A stretch of 30,964 nucleotides of DNA from Phycisphaerae bacterium (GTDB lineage Bacteria > Planctomycetota > Phycisphaerae > Sedimentisphaerales > UBA12454): the NCBI GenBank assembly GCA_041652575.1, contig JBAZHC010000022.1, forward strand, positions 1 to 30,964. Reading direction: 5' to 3'. The position numbers were made by a program, and so were the translations under genes. Each line of letters begins with the position of its first letter. Position 1 is the first letter of the stretch. Of the stretch, positions 23,035-30,939 are shown in pieces. Under the pieces are notes generated by a model. The model searched no databases. It had not been told where the DNA came from and was given only the letters and a program-made list of their open reading frames with translations.

Positions 23035-23583
23035 TTAACCGAAATTCAAAGCTGCGAACTCACCACGATACAATATAGCGGCTTTGTCGTACGCACGGGC
23101 GGCTTCTATCTCATCGTCGAAATAGCCGAGGTGAATTTTTTTGCCGTTATGGGTGATAATAGCGCGAAATTTTTTGTGATACTCACACCACTTGACGCCT
23201 ATATATGCCGAGGTGCTGTTATTTTTTTTACTTATTTTCCGGTTATGGCAGTTCTGGGCGGGAGTTGCAAATCTTAAGTTCGCCTTTCGGTTGTCCAGGC
23301 CGTTACGGTTCTTATGGTCAACAAAAAGGCCGGGAGGAGGAGACATAATATGACGATGCATAGGCCTACCTTTACTTTTGCCGTGGGAATATATTACACG
23401 ATGGGCATAAAAAGTATTGCCGCCACTTTTGGCGTGCCATTTGTATCGATTAAGCTCGTCAAAATCTTCAGGGTCAACAATAGCGTACTTACCCTGCGTG
23501 AGAAGGATTCTTCTGAACGTATAGCCATAGCGGATTTTTCTGTATAGAAGAGCAAGACAAACAGAAAACCATTCTTTAAGCAC
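23035..23583 (-). CDS. HNH endonuclease with AP2 DNA-binding domain
   Basis: With the GTG at 23583 the product is 182 residues. The HNH part includes HRHIMSPPPGLFVDHKNRNGLDNRKANLR; the AP2 part (about 125-182) reads YIGVKWCEYHKKFRAII...GYFDDEIEAARAYDKAA. Such proteins are homing-endonuclease-like and often spread through genomes. The frame stays open upstream to a stop at 23641-23643, and this extension (VGDIPIYLDPHIKVPVLKEW) looks like protein, but has no ATG or GTG. The gene therefore either starts with a rare codon (ATT) or has lost its start. Activity is doubtful. Confidence 0.7.
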   Translation of the reverse strand: MLKEWFSVCLALLYRKIRYGYTFRRILLTQGKYAIVDPEDFDELNRYKWHAKSGGNTFYAHRVIYSHGKSKGRPMHRHIMSPPPGLFVDHKNRNGLDNRKANLRFATPAQNCHNRKISKKNNSTSAYIGVKWCEYHKKFRAIITHNGKKIHLGYFDDEIEAARAYDKAAILYRGEFAALNFG

Positions 23584-23649
23584 AGGAACTTTGATATGAG
23601 GGTCAAGATAAATTGGAATGTCTCCTACTGAAATGAAAATTTAATATAA

Positions 23650-23823
23650 ACTCGAAGCTCGAATTACGAAATTCGAAACAAATCCAAAACACAAATTTTC
23701 AAAGGCTTAAAACCGTTTTGAACTTTCGGTAATTGAATTTTTGAATTTGTTTAGTGCTTAGGATTTAGAATTTCGGATTTCCATAGTTAGGCATCCGATT
23801 TTGTTAGTTTTAAGCCTAACTAT
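23650..23823. repeat. AT-rich inverted-repeat element
   Basis: CGAAATTCG (23667-23675) faces GAATTTCG (23768-23775) across AT-rich sequence with AAATTTTC/GAATTTG near-copies. Right after it, ATAGTTAGGC (23783-23792) and GCCTAACTAT (23814-23823) form a perfect 10-bp inverted repeat with a 21-base loop. No gene is present. This may be a small mobile-type or REP-like element between the HNH and cyclophilin genes. There is no U-run after the second hairpin on the minus strand. Confidence 0.5.
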
Positions 23824-23898
23824 TGGTGTATTATACCATATATTTAACAAAAATCAAGCAAAAAATGCGATTTTTATCAAAAAAAGTGTGTTTTTGTG

Positions 23899-24519
23899 TT
23901 ATTCGACTCTGATTGATTTAATTAGAACGGTTTCGGCAGGTACATCGCCGGGACGGGTCTGCACAGCCGCTATCGCATCGACAACATCCATACCTTCGAC
24001 AACTTTGCCGAAGACGGCATAGCCTTCGTCACGAACGCCGTAATTGAGGAATTCATTATCGCCGTGGTTGATGAAGAATTGCGATGTTGCGCTGTCGGGG
24101 TCCGGTGTGCGGGCCATAGCGATTGTGCCGCGGTCGTTTTTCAGGCCATTTTTCGCTTCGTTGACAATCGACGGCTTGACAGATTTTTGGCGCAAATCCG
24201 CAGTCATTCCGCCGCCCTGAACCATAAAGCCCTTTATAACACGATGAAAAATCGTGCCGTCATAAAATTTATCCTCGACATACGACAGGAAATTTTTGCA
24301 GGTAACCGGAGCTTTTTGCTCGTTAAGCTCGACTATAATATCGCCTTTGCTTGTCTCGATTCTAACCTTTGTTACGGCCTTGTCTTGTGTAGTCATTATT
24401 TTTTCATCCTTTTGAACTGGTTTTGTGCTTTTAGCGGTTTGCTTGTCACAGCCTGACTGTAAAGAAATCGCAGCCAGAACTGATACGATAACGAAACTGT
24501 ACAATATCTTTTTTGCCAT
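23899..24519 (-). CDS. peptidyl-prolyl isomerase, cyclophilin type, lipoprotein
   Basis: The product is 206 residues from the ATG at 24519. Starting there gives a proper lipoprotein signal (KKILYSFVIVSVLAAISLQSGC), and the promoter lies inside the longer frame. The cyclophilin domain shows FHRVIKGFMVQGGG (the catalytic Arg), SQFFINHGDNEFLNYG and VFGKVVEGMDVVDAI. It should be tethered to the outside of the inner membrane or to the outer membrane and help fold exported proteins. Confidence 0.93.
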   Translation of the reverse strand: MAKKILYSFVIVSVLAAISLQSGCDKQTAKSTKPVQKDEKIMTTQDKAVTKVRIETSKGDIIVELNEQKAPVTCKNFLSYVEDKFYDGTIFHRVIKGFMVQGGGMTADLRQKSVKPSIVNEAKNGLKNDRGTIAMARTPDPDSATSQFFINHGDNEFLNYGVRDEGYAVFGKVVEGMDVVDAIAAVQTRPGDVPAETVLIKSIRVE

Positions 24520-24547
24520 ATTTGCTTTACTCCCTGATTTTAAGTAG

Positions 24548-24575
24548 GTTATAACAGTTTTTTTGTATTCTGCAA
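24548..24575 (-). promoter_or_regulatory. promoter of the cyclophilin gene
   Basis: On the minus strand TTGCAG (24575-24570) and TATAAC (24553-24548) are 16 bases apart and about 28 bases before the ATG at 24519. This supports the shorter start. Confidence 0.55.
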
Positions 24576-24664
24576 CCTTTTTTGACTTTGCGAAAGCAGG
24601 CGGCAATGATATACTCCCTAACTAAATTCTAATCAAATATTAACGATTCAATCACAGGGCGGCT

Positions 24665-26359
24665 ATGGACAGTAATACAATAATGCTGATGGTTTTCGGC
24701 ATCATCGGCGGACTGGGCATATTTCTGCTCGGAATGAAAAATGTTTCCGAGGGTATGCAGGCGGTCGCAGGCGATAAGCTGCGCAAACTTATAAACGCTG
24801 TTACAAATAACCGTCTTTTGGCCTGCGGAATAGGCGTGCTGGTCACCTCTGTTATTCAATCGAGTTCGGTTACCACTGTAATCGTCGTAGGCCTTGTAAA
24901 TGCCGGCCTGATGAACCTTACACAGGCGATAGGTGTTATTTTCGGGGCAAATATCGGCACAACGATAACAGCGTGGATTTTGGTTATAAAAATAAGCGAA
25001 TACGGTCTGCCTCTTCTGGGCGTTTCTGCAATGTTTTATCTTTTTACTAAAAAAGATAAAATTCGTTATACGGCGATGGCGCTTATGGGGCTTGGAATGG
25101 TATTTTTCGGTCTGGAGTTGATGAAGAATGGTTTCGCCCCGCTGAAAGGAATGCCGGAATTTCAGGAGTGGTTCTCGCGTTTTTCGCCGACCTCTTATAT
25201 CGGCGTAATAAAATGCGTTCTCGCAGGAACCATTGTAACCGGCATAGTTCAGTCGTCATCGGCCACAATCGGTATCACTATGAGTTTGGCCTTCAATGGC
25301 GTGATCGATTATCCCACAGCGGCGGCGCTGGTGATGGGACAAAACATAGGAACGACCGTAACGGCACTGCTGGCCTCGCTTGGAGCATCGACGAACGCCA
25401 GAAGGGCAGCGTGGGCCCATACGCTATTTAACGTCATAGGCGTATTGCTGATTATTCCTGTATTTTTCCCCTACATAAAAGCTGTCCAGGCGTTTATACA
25501 ATGGCACAGCGGAGTGGCAGCATCTACGCTGGTTGTAACCGACGGCATAACTGCATATCCCCATATGATGGAAGCAATAGCTATCACCCACACGGTTTTT
25601 AATGTGCTCAATACCCTTATATTCCTGCCGTTCCTTCGGCCGCTGGTCAATCTGCTCTGCCGGCTCGTGCCGGAAAAAGCTGTGCCGGAAAAACCAAGAC
25701 TTACGGCGCTGGATGTCAGGATGTTCGACGCACCTGCACTTGCTATAGAACAATCCAGAAGAGAAATCCTAAGAATGGGTTCGGCAGTAATGGAAATGAT
25801 GAAAACGCTGAAAGAAGTCATCTTATCGCCGGACGAACAAAAGGAAAAAGCGGAACAAATATTCGAAAAAGAAGGTGAACTGGATTTAATGCAGAAAGAA
25901 ATCATCGAGTTCATCAGCAATATAATGTCCGGCAATATTCCGCATGAAGTAGCCGAGGAAAGCCGCAGACAGTTGAGAATGGCCGATGAATTAGAATCCG
26001 TAAGCGATTATATAGCCAATATTCTGAAGCTGAATATTAAACTCCGCCAATCAGAGCAGAAAATAACCCCTGAGGGTCTGGCGGCTATAATGGACCTGCA
26101 CGATAATGTAGCTGAATATATTCAACTTGTAAATGAAGCGACTGAAAACGACGATACAAATATACTCCCGACGGCAGAGAGCAAAGGCAAATCCATAACG
26201 GAACTTATGAAAAGATACCGAACAGAACATCTGTCCCGAGTCAGCAGCGGCAAGGCTACTCCGCTGAAAAGTCTTATCTATACGGATATGCTCAATTCAT
26301 ACAGACGAATAAAAGACCATAGTCTGAATGTCGCGGAAGTGCTGGCAGGCGAGAAGTAA
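24665..26359 (+). CDS. Na/Pi cotransporter with PhoU-like C-terminus
   Basis: The product is 564 residues. The two inverted repeats of the NptA/SLC34 family each carry QSSS: VIQSSSVTTVIVVGL near residue 62 and IVQSSSATIGITMSL near residue 197. GANIGTT and GQNIGTT loops follow. From about residue 350 the protein is cytoplasmic and helical with PhoU-like repeats (SRREILRMGSAVMEMMKT, ADELESVSDYIANILKL). It takes up phosphate with sodium or acts as an exporter. The ATG has only a weak AGGG upstream. It converges on the FucU gene with one base between the stops. Confidence 0.93.
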   Translation: MDSNTIMLMVFGIIGGLGIFLLGMKNVSEGMQAVAGDKLRKLINAVTNNRLLACGIGVLVTSVIQSSSVTTVIVVGLVNAGLMNLTQAIGVIFGANIGTTITAWILVIKISEYGLPLLGVSAMFYLFTKKDKIRYTAMALMGLGMVFFGLELMKNGFAPLKGMPEFQEWFSRFSPTSYIGVIKCVLAGTIVTGIVQSSSATIGITMSLAFNGVIDYPTAAALVMGQNIGTTVTALLASLGASTNARRAAWAHTLFNVIGVLLIIPVFFPYIKAVQAFIQWHSGVAASTLVVTDGITAYPHMMEAIAITHTVFNVLNTLIFLPFLRPLVNLLCRLVPEKAVPEKPRLTALDVRMFDAPALAIEQSRREILRMGSAVMEMMKTLKEVILSPDEQKEKAEQIFEKEGELDLMQKEIIEFISNIMSGNIPHEVAEESRRQLRMADELESVSDYIANILKLNIKLRQSEQKITPEGLAAIMDLHDNVAEYIQLVNEATENDDTNILPTAESKGKSITELMKRYRTEHLSRVSSGKATPLKSLIYTDMLNSYRRIKDHSLNVAEVLAGEK

Positions 26360-26360
26360 T

Positions 26361-26792
26361 TCAGCTTTTTATAACACCTTTTTTTAGAATTATGTTCGCA
26401 TAAAGAGCAGATTCACTGGTAGCGACAACGGCAAAGGCCTGTTTTGCCCGTTCGTAAAATTCGAACCGCTCGACAAATTCAAAATCGTCGAACTTTTCAC
26501 CGCTGGATTCGATAATTTTTTTATACTCTTTCCAGATAACCGGTTTGGTTTTGTCGCCGGGAACAACTTCCATAAGAGCGACAGGCTTTTCAACATAAAT
26601 ATCAAGCGGGAAAAGCTTCAAAACGGCTTTTAAAACTTCAGGTACGCCGTGGCCGTCACAACGAATGAGTTTTTTTGCCATAGAAGCGGCAGGGAAATTG
26701 CCATCGGCAATGACAATCTCGTCGGCGTGACCCATTTCAGACAAACAGGCCAAAAGCTGGGGCGAAATAATCGCCGGTATTCCTTTAAGCAT
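26361..26792 (-). CDS. FucU/RbsD-family sugar mutarotase
   Basis: The product is 143 residues from the ATG at 26792, chosen because GGAG is nine bases upstream and MLKGIPAIISPQLL is the usual start of the family. MGHADEIVIADGNFPA contains the conserved catalytic His and Asp. PVALMEVVPGD and the late YANIILKKG match FucU. It interconverts sugar anomers such as fucose. No sugar operon is nearby. Confidence 0.92.
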   Translation of the reverse strand: MLKGIPAIISPQLLACLSEMGHADEIVIADGNFPAASMAKKLIRCDGHGVPEVLKAVLKLFPLDIYVEKPVALMEVVPGDKTKPVIWKEYKKIIESSGEKFDDFEFVERFEFYERAKQAFAVVATSESALYANIILKKGVIKS

Positions 26793-26797
26793 AAAAC

Positions 26798-26826
26798 TTG
26801 TCTCCATAAAAATAATATCATATAAT
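26798..26826 (+). promoter_or_regulatory. hisH promoter
   Basis: TTGTCT (26798-26803) and a perfect TATAAT (26821-26826) are 17 bases apart. The start would be close to 26833, giving a leader of only about 12 bases that still holds the AAGG ribosome-binding site. The -35 overlaps the 5' part of the divergent FucU gene's leader. Confidence 0.7.
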
Positions 26827-26844
26827 ACCAAAAAGGCAGAAAAA

Positions 26845-27465
26845 ATGATAACAATAATCGATTACAAAGCGGGAAATCTGACAAGCGTTAAACTTGCTTT
26901 CGAGAGTATAGGCCGGGAGGTTACAATCACCGACAGGCCGGAGGAAATTATCCGCGCAGAAAAAATAGTCTTTCCGGGAGTCGGGGCGGCCAAGGCCGCG
27001 ATGGACAACCTGAAAGAACTGAACTTAGTCGAACCTATCAGAAAGGTAATTGCTGACGGCGTTCCATTTTTGGGGATATGTATCGGAATGCAGGTTTTGT
27101 TCGAATCAAGCGAAGAAGACGGCGGGACAGAATGTCTCGGCATTTTGCCGGGAAGCGTAAAAAAGTTCAAATCGGCTGATAAACTCTGCAAAATTCCGCA
27201 GATTGGCTGGAACACCGTAAAAATCGTCAGAGGACACCAGATTTTTGACGGGATTGAGGACCTGAGCGAATTTTACTTCGTACACAGTTTCTATCCGGCG
27301 TGCAGCGATAAAAATCACATAATCGGTCAGACCGAATACGCTGACGCAACTTTCGCCAGCGCGGCGGGAAAGGGAAATTTTGCCGCGGTACAGTTTCACC
27401 CTGAAAGGTCAGGGCGAATCGGTCTGAGACTGCTTGAAAACTTCGGCAGATGGGACGGAAAATAG
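26845..27465 (+). CDS. hisH: imidazole glycerol phosphate synthase, glutaminase subunit
   Basis: The product is 206 residues. The nucleophile is in FLGICIGMQVLF (Cys near 80), and the His-Glu pair is in AAVQFHPERSG near the end, the full class I glutaminase triad. It passes ammonia to HisF (27505-28284) in histidine biosynthesis. The stop codon TAG forms part of a short interspersed repeat that separates it from hisF. No other his genes are in the window. Confidence 0.96.
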   Translation: MITIIDYKAGNLTSVKLAFESIGREVTITDRPEEIIRAEKIVFPGVGAAKAAMDNLKELNLVEPIRKVIADGVPFLGICIGMQVLFESSEEDGGTECLGILPGSVKKFKSADKLCKIPQIGWNTVKIVRGHQIFDGIEDLSEFYFVHSFYPACSDKNHIIGQTEYADATFASAAGKGNFAAVQFHPERSGRIGLRLLENFGRWDGK

Positions 27466-27493
27466 CCACAGAGCTCACAGAGAACACAGAGAA
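27464..27493. repeat. interspersed repeat without inserted hairpin
   Basis: AGCCACAGAGCTCACAGAGAACACAGAGAA is the short form of the element at 1864-1917 and 2294-2356. Where those copies carry about 34 extra bases after GAGCT, this copy has nothing. It lies between hisH and hisF. Confidence 0.8.
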
Positions 27494-27504
27494 TTAAATA
27501 ACAA

Positions 27505-28284
27505 ATGTTGACAAAAAGAATAATACCGTGTCTGGATGTAAGAAACCGCAAGGTAACCAAAGGCGTAAAGTTTCAGAACAATATCGACCTGGGCGACCCT
27601 GTTGAGATGGCGGTAGCGTACAGCGACGGCGGATGCGATGAGCTGGTTTTCTACGATATAACGGCTTCTGCGGAAGAAAGACCGATTGACATCGGTATGG
27701 TGCGCGAGGTCGCAGAGGCGGTGCATATACCATTCGCGGTTGGAGGCGGAATAAAAAATCTCGAAGATATGAGGCAGGTGCTTTTGGCCGGGGCCGAAAA
27801 GGTCAGCGTAAATTCTCTGGCGGTGCGCAAGCCGAATATCATCTCCGAAGGCGCAAAACAATTCGGCGCTCAATGTATCGTGCTCGGGATGGACCCTGTA
27901 AAAGTCGAAAAAAGCAATAAGTTTCCAAGCGGATATGAAATCACAATACAGGGATTCAGAACCAGAACAGGACTTGACGCTTTGGAGTGGGCGAAAAAGG
28001 CCGAAGGCCTCGGCGCGGGCGAAATCGTCATCAACAGCGTCGATGCCGACGGGACACAGGAAGGTTTTGAAATAGACCTTACCAAATTAATCGCGGAAAA
28101 TGTCGGTGTACCGGTAGTAGCGAGCGGAGGAGGCGGAACAAGCCGGCACCTGATTGACGTATTTACCAAAGGCAAGGCAGACGCGGCGATTATAGCGAGT
28201 ATGATTCATACGGGAAAGTTCACAATTAAACAAATAAAGGACGAACTCATCGCCGCCGGAGTTTCTATAAGACGAAAATGGTAA
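27505..28284 (+). CDS. hisF: imidazole glycerol phosphate synthase, cyclase subunit
   Basis: The product is 259 residues, a normal TIM barrel. MLTKRIIPCLDVRNRKVTKG holds the catalytic Asp11, FYDITAS and VGGGIKNLED are standard, and VLGMDPV carries the second catalytic Asp. VASGGGGTSRH binds phosphate. It forms IGP and AICAR from PRFAR with HisH. Only a weak ribosome-binding site precedes the ATG, because the interspersed repeat fills the gap. Coupling to hisH may be reduced. Confidence 0.96.
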   Translation: MLTKRIIPCLDVRNRKVTKGVKFQNNIDLGDPVEMAVAYSDGGCDELVFYDITASAEERPIDIGMVREVAEAVHIPFAVGGGIKNLEDMRQVLLAGAEKVSVNSLAVRKPNIISEGAKQFGAQCIVLGMDPVKVEKSNKFPSGYEITIQGFRTRTGLDALEWAKKAEGLGAGEIVINSVDADGTQEGFEIDLTKLIAENVGVPVVASGGGGTSRHLIDVFTKGKADAAIIASMIHTGKFTIKQIKDELIAAGVSIRRKW

Positions 28285-28288
28285 ATTA

Positions 28289-28309
28289 GGGTATAGGGTA
28301 TAGGGTATA
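28289..28309. repeat. GGGTATA tandem repeat
   Basis: Three exact copies of the 7-mer GGGTATA lie directly after the hisF stop. They are followed by GACGGG (28310-28315), which pairs with CCCGTC (28334-28339) across an 18-base loop. This could be a weak 3' structure of the his operon. The remaining bases to 28377 show nothing else. Confidence 0.7.
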
Positions 28310-28377
28310 GACGGGAACAAATCCGATTTTTTACCCGTCGTCCAGAAGCAGTTATTCAATCTACCTTCAAAATTTAT

Positions 28378-29643
28378 TTAGCCGCCCTGCTGTTTCATCA
28401 TCTGCACGATAGCTGCCCCGAAGCGCCTCGATTCATTCTGGCCGCCCGATGTACCGGGACTGTCGGCTGTAATTAAATTGCCGTCAATTTGAAGACCTTT
28501 CCTTTGCCACTTCGCCCCGGCATTAATCAGATTCAGCCGCTGCGACGGGAAACTTGCAATATTTTTGTCCCTTACGATACCGGCACTGGCAAATATTCCC
28601 GGAGCAGTACCGATGGCAGCGAGAATTTTTTTATTTTCATTTGCCGTCCGCACGAGTTTTAATATGGCATTGTTGGCAAAATATTCTTTCACGCCCTGGC
28701 CGCCGATGAAAATAAAAGCATCATAATCATCAATTTTTATATCCCCGACAAGCATTGCTGATTTTATAACATTTTTTTCAATGCCCTTTATATCACCCTT
28801 TATCGAACTTGCGATATCCACCCCAATGCCCGCTATCTGGAGAGCTTCCTGTGTGCCAAAAAATTCCTTATCCTCGAAATACTGACTGGGCACAATAATA
28901 ACAGCCCTCCTGGGACGAACAGGAGCAGTCTGGCGAACAATCGGTGCGTATCCCTGTGACAAAACAGGCTCAAGAAATGTCTTTTGGGCCGGGCTGCCGA
29001 CACAAATCATATATACAGGCTCAAGGTCTTCAGTAAGCCTGCAGACTCTTGCGACGGTCCTGGAATCAAAACTGCCGATTGGCATAGAACCAAGACCAAG
29101 CGAAACGGCCTGAAGCTGGAGATTCTGCGCGATTCGGCCGGCCTCAAGACAGATAAATCTTTCGCCTCTGCCGCGTAATTCGACTTCAACTTTCCTTGCG
29201 GAACCGGAAATTATAAAGATACACGGAGAATTCTTCACCACGGGCAGCCTAAAAACAGCACCAAAAAGCATTGGCCTGATATCGCCGTCAATCTGCTTGA
29301 TTAAATTGTGGCCGTTCGGGTCGTAAACATACAAACCGTCCGGCAGTACTACATTCAACTGCATCGGATAAATATCCATGGCAGAAGGAGTGGTCCTCAA
29401 TCCGCCGGCAGAGTCTGTTATACCCTGGCCCGACCAGCATAACTGTCCAATCTGTTCAATCTTAAGCTCCTGAGCGGTAAAATCGCTGATGTTCCTGCGA
29501 TTTTTAATCACCTGTTCAAGCGAAAATCTGCCGTTTAAATCCTGGTCAGGCAGCCTCATGATTGCTACAGTAGGAGCGGAGTTTACAGGCAGAGCCGGGA
29601 TGCTCAAAACCAATAACAGAACAAATAATAATATTTTTTTCAT
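28378..29643 (-). CDS. secreted nitroreductase-like / DJ-1-PfpI fusion protein
   Basis: The product is 421 residues from the ATG at 29643, which has GGAGGG upstream. An N-terminal signal peptide (KKILLFVLLLVLSIPALPVNSA) is present. Residues about 40-210 form a SagB/nitroreductase-type domain (RRNISDFTAQELKIEQIGQLCWSGQG, GGLRTTPSAMDIYPMQL, AGRIAQNLQLQAVSLGLGSMPIG). Residues about 235-415 form a DJ-1/PfpI domain (RAVIIVPSQYFEDKEFFGTQEAL, DAFIFIGGQG). In the second domain the usual nucleophile Cys of the elbow is absent (LAAIGTAPGIF). An FMN enzyme outside the cytoplasm would be unusual, so function is uncertain. Confidence 0.8.
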   Translation of the reverse strand: MKKILLFVLLLVLSIPALPVNSAPTVAIMRLPDQDLNGRFSLEQVIKNRRNISDFTAQELKIEQIGQLCWSGQGITDSAGGLRTTPSAMDIYPMQLNVVLPDGLYVYDPNGHNLIKQIDGDIRPMLFGAVFRLPVVKNSPCIFIISGSARKVEVELRGRGERFICLEAGRIAQNLQLQAVSLGLGSMPIGSFDSRTVARVCRLTEDLEPVYMICVGSPAQKTFLEPVLSQGYAPIVRQTAPVRPRRAVIIVPSQYFEDKEFFGTQEALQIAGIGVDIASSIKGDIKGIEKNVIKSAMLVGDIKIDDYDAFIFIGGQGVKEYFANNAILKLVRTANENKKILAAIGTAPGIFASAGIVRDKNIASFPSQRLNLINAGAKWQRKGLQIDGNLITADSPGTSGGQNESRRFGAAIVQMMKQQGG

Positions 29644-29661
29644 TTTAAAACCCTCCGACAA

Positions 29662-29985
29662 TCAGTCTTCATCTTTTTCAAGCGGACCAACCCGGCCAAC
29701 TTTTTTGTGTTTGTAAATAAGATGCAGATTCCGAAAGTAAATAAGCGTGTTAAGCGAAAAGCCGAGGATGAAAATCGGTTCCGACCTGTGGAAGCTGTAA
29801 ATAAGCAATATAATGCTGCCTATTATAGACAGATACCAGAATGATATCGGGACGTGCGATTTTTTCTTAAATTCACTTACAAGCCATTGAAGTATAAACC
29901 TGCCTGCGAAAGTAAACTGGCCGACAAGACCGAACAATGTCCAGACAGGTTCCTGTGAAAGCTCTCTTGCAAAAGACTCAAACAT
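29662..29985 (-). CDS. LAB_N-type small membrane protein (lipid A synthase N-terminal-like)
   Basis: The product is 107 residues with three hydrophobic segments. TLFGLVGQFTFAGRFILQWLVSEFKKKSHVPISFWYLS and ILGFSLNTLIYFRNLHLIYK match the domain found at the N-terminus of some lipid-A-disaccharide synthases. It is here a free-standing protein, as in many bacteria where it lies by sugar or lipid transferases. AGGAG is six bases before the ATG. It precedes the nitroreductase-like gene by 18 bases, probably in the same operon. Confidence 0.87.
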   Translation of the reverse strand: MFESFARELSQEPVWTLFGLVGQFTFAGRFILQWLVSEFKKKSHVPISFWYLSIIGSIILLIYSFHRSEPIFILGFSLNTLIYFRNLHLIYKHKKVGRVGPLEKDED

Positions 29986-30058
29986 ATACTACTCCTGAAA
30001 ATTAACTGTTTTATGATAACCAAATATGATATAAAAACAACCTTTAGAAAAATCCTTT

Positions 30059-30814
30059 ATGCGATTAACCAAAGAAAAAAAGTTTTTTACAATCATACTG
30101 GTATTTTACTGGCTGAGTATATTTATCGCCACACATATTCCCGTACCCGGCTGGACAAGAAAAATGGGTGTCAGCGACAAAACAATGCACTTTGCCGCAT
30201 ATATGACCCTTACAATTCTTTTATGGCTGGGCAGCAGTTTCGGCGAAAAAGCCCGCTGGCGAGGGCTGAAAAGCCGGCTTTTGCTGGGGATTGTAAGTCT
30301 TTACGCGGTTATGGACGAGGCGCTTCAGCATTTTGCAAGGCGCTCGTTCGATTTATCGGATATGGCCTCAAATTTCGGAGGAATTGCCGCTGCATTTTTG
30401 CTGGTAACCCTTCTGCAAAGTACCCATGTAACAATGATACTTGTTTCTGTTTCGATGTTATTCCTGCCGGCCCTTGTAAGGTCGCGGCTTATAACACAGA
30501 ACTCAATATTCGAAGCTTCGGCCTATCTGGCCGGTTTTGCGATTGTAACTATCGCATGGATTAAATACCTGTCACTGGCCTATGAACTCAATTTCAAAAA
30601 ATTAAAAAATATACCGATATTTTTCGCAGGACCGGCGGGGATTGCCGCGATTGTAAAAATTTACGCGGTGCTTACAAATAAACCCTTCGGCGTAACGGCC
30701 TTTTTGAGCGCTTTCGCCTCGATAATATTAATCCTTTTCATCGCCGGAATGATAACACAGAAACAAACCCCCTCTGTAAAATTAAAAGGAACCTCTACTA
30801 ATCCGAAAAATTGA
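30059..30814 (+). CDS. VanZ-like membrane protein
   Basis: The product is 251 residues with about seven membrane segments. The first 110 residues carry VanZ features: SDKTMHFAAYMTLTILLWLG and YAVMDEALQHFARRSFDLSDMASNFGGIAAA. The rest adds three hydrophobic segments not in classic VanZ. Function in this family outside glycopeptide resistance is unclear. No strong ribosome-binding site precedes the ATG. The stop codon touches a REP-like hairpin. Confidence 0.82.
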   Translation: MRLTKEKKFFTIILVFYWLSIFIATHIPVPGWTRKMGVSDKTMHFAAYMTLTILLWLGSSFGEKARWRGLKSRLLLGIVSLYAVMDEALQHFARRSFDLSDMASNFGGIAAAFLLVTLLQSTHVTMILVSVSMLFLPALVRSRLITQNSIFEASAYLAGFAIVTIAWIKYLSLAYELNFKKLKNIPIFFAGPAGIAAIVKIYAVLTNKPFGVTAFLSAFASIILILFIAGMITQKQTPSVKLKGTSTNPKN

Positions 30815-30850
30815 GATTGCTTCGTCCACCTTAGGTGTCCTCGCAATGAT
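30814..30850. repeat. REP-like palindrome, 'ATTGCTTCGTC...CGCAAT' type
   Basis: ATTGC and GCAAT form the outer pairs and CACC/GGTG the inner pairs around TTA. It begins at the VanZ stop codon. Very similar palindromes (GATTGCTTCG...CGCAATGA) occur in many bacterial genomes behind genes. No T-run follows. Confidence 0.65.
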
Positions 30851-30861
30851 TTTATGAAAGC

Positions 30862-30939
30862 GTGTGTCTCCTCTTGCGGTTAAAATGCCGCATGAGAAAA
30901 CCTAATTCAGCGACCACAAGTCGCAGAAAGGAGACACAC
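30862..30939 (+). promoter_or_regulatory. structured leader masking a ribosome-binding site
   Basis: GTGTGTCTCCT (30862-30872) is perfectly complementary to AGGAGACACAC (30929-30939). The right arm holds the Shine-Dalgarno AGGAG and ends at the ATG at 30940. Two small hairpins lie inside, TGCGG/CCGCA and GCGAC/GTCGC. It could be a translation switch for the next gene or a pair of mobile-element terminal repeats. Confidence 0.55.

Noticed and set aside
23783..23823. Integron attC site
   Set aside because: The arms are GTTAGGC...GCCTAAC, the reverse order of the RYYYAAC...GTTRRRY required for attC.
24520..24606. Longer N-terminus of the cyclophilin gene
   Set aside because: The extra 29 residues would bury the lipoprotein signal, and a good promoter lies inside the extension.
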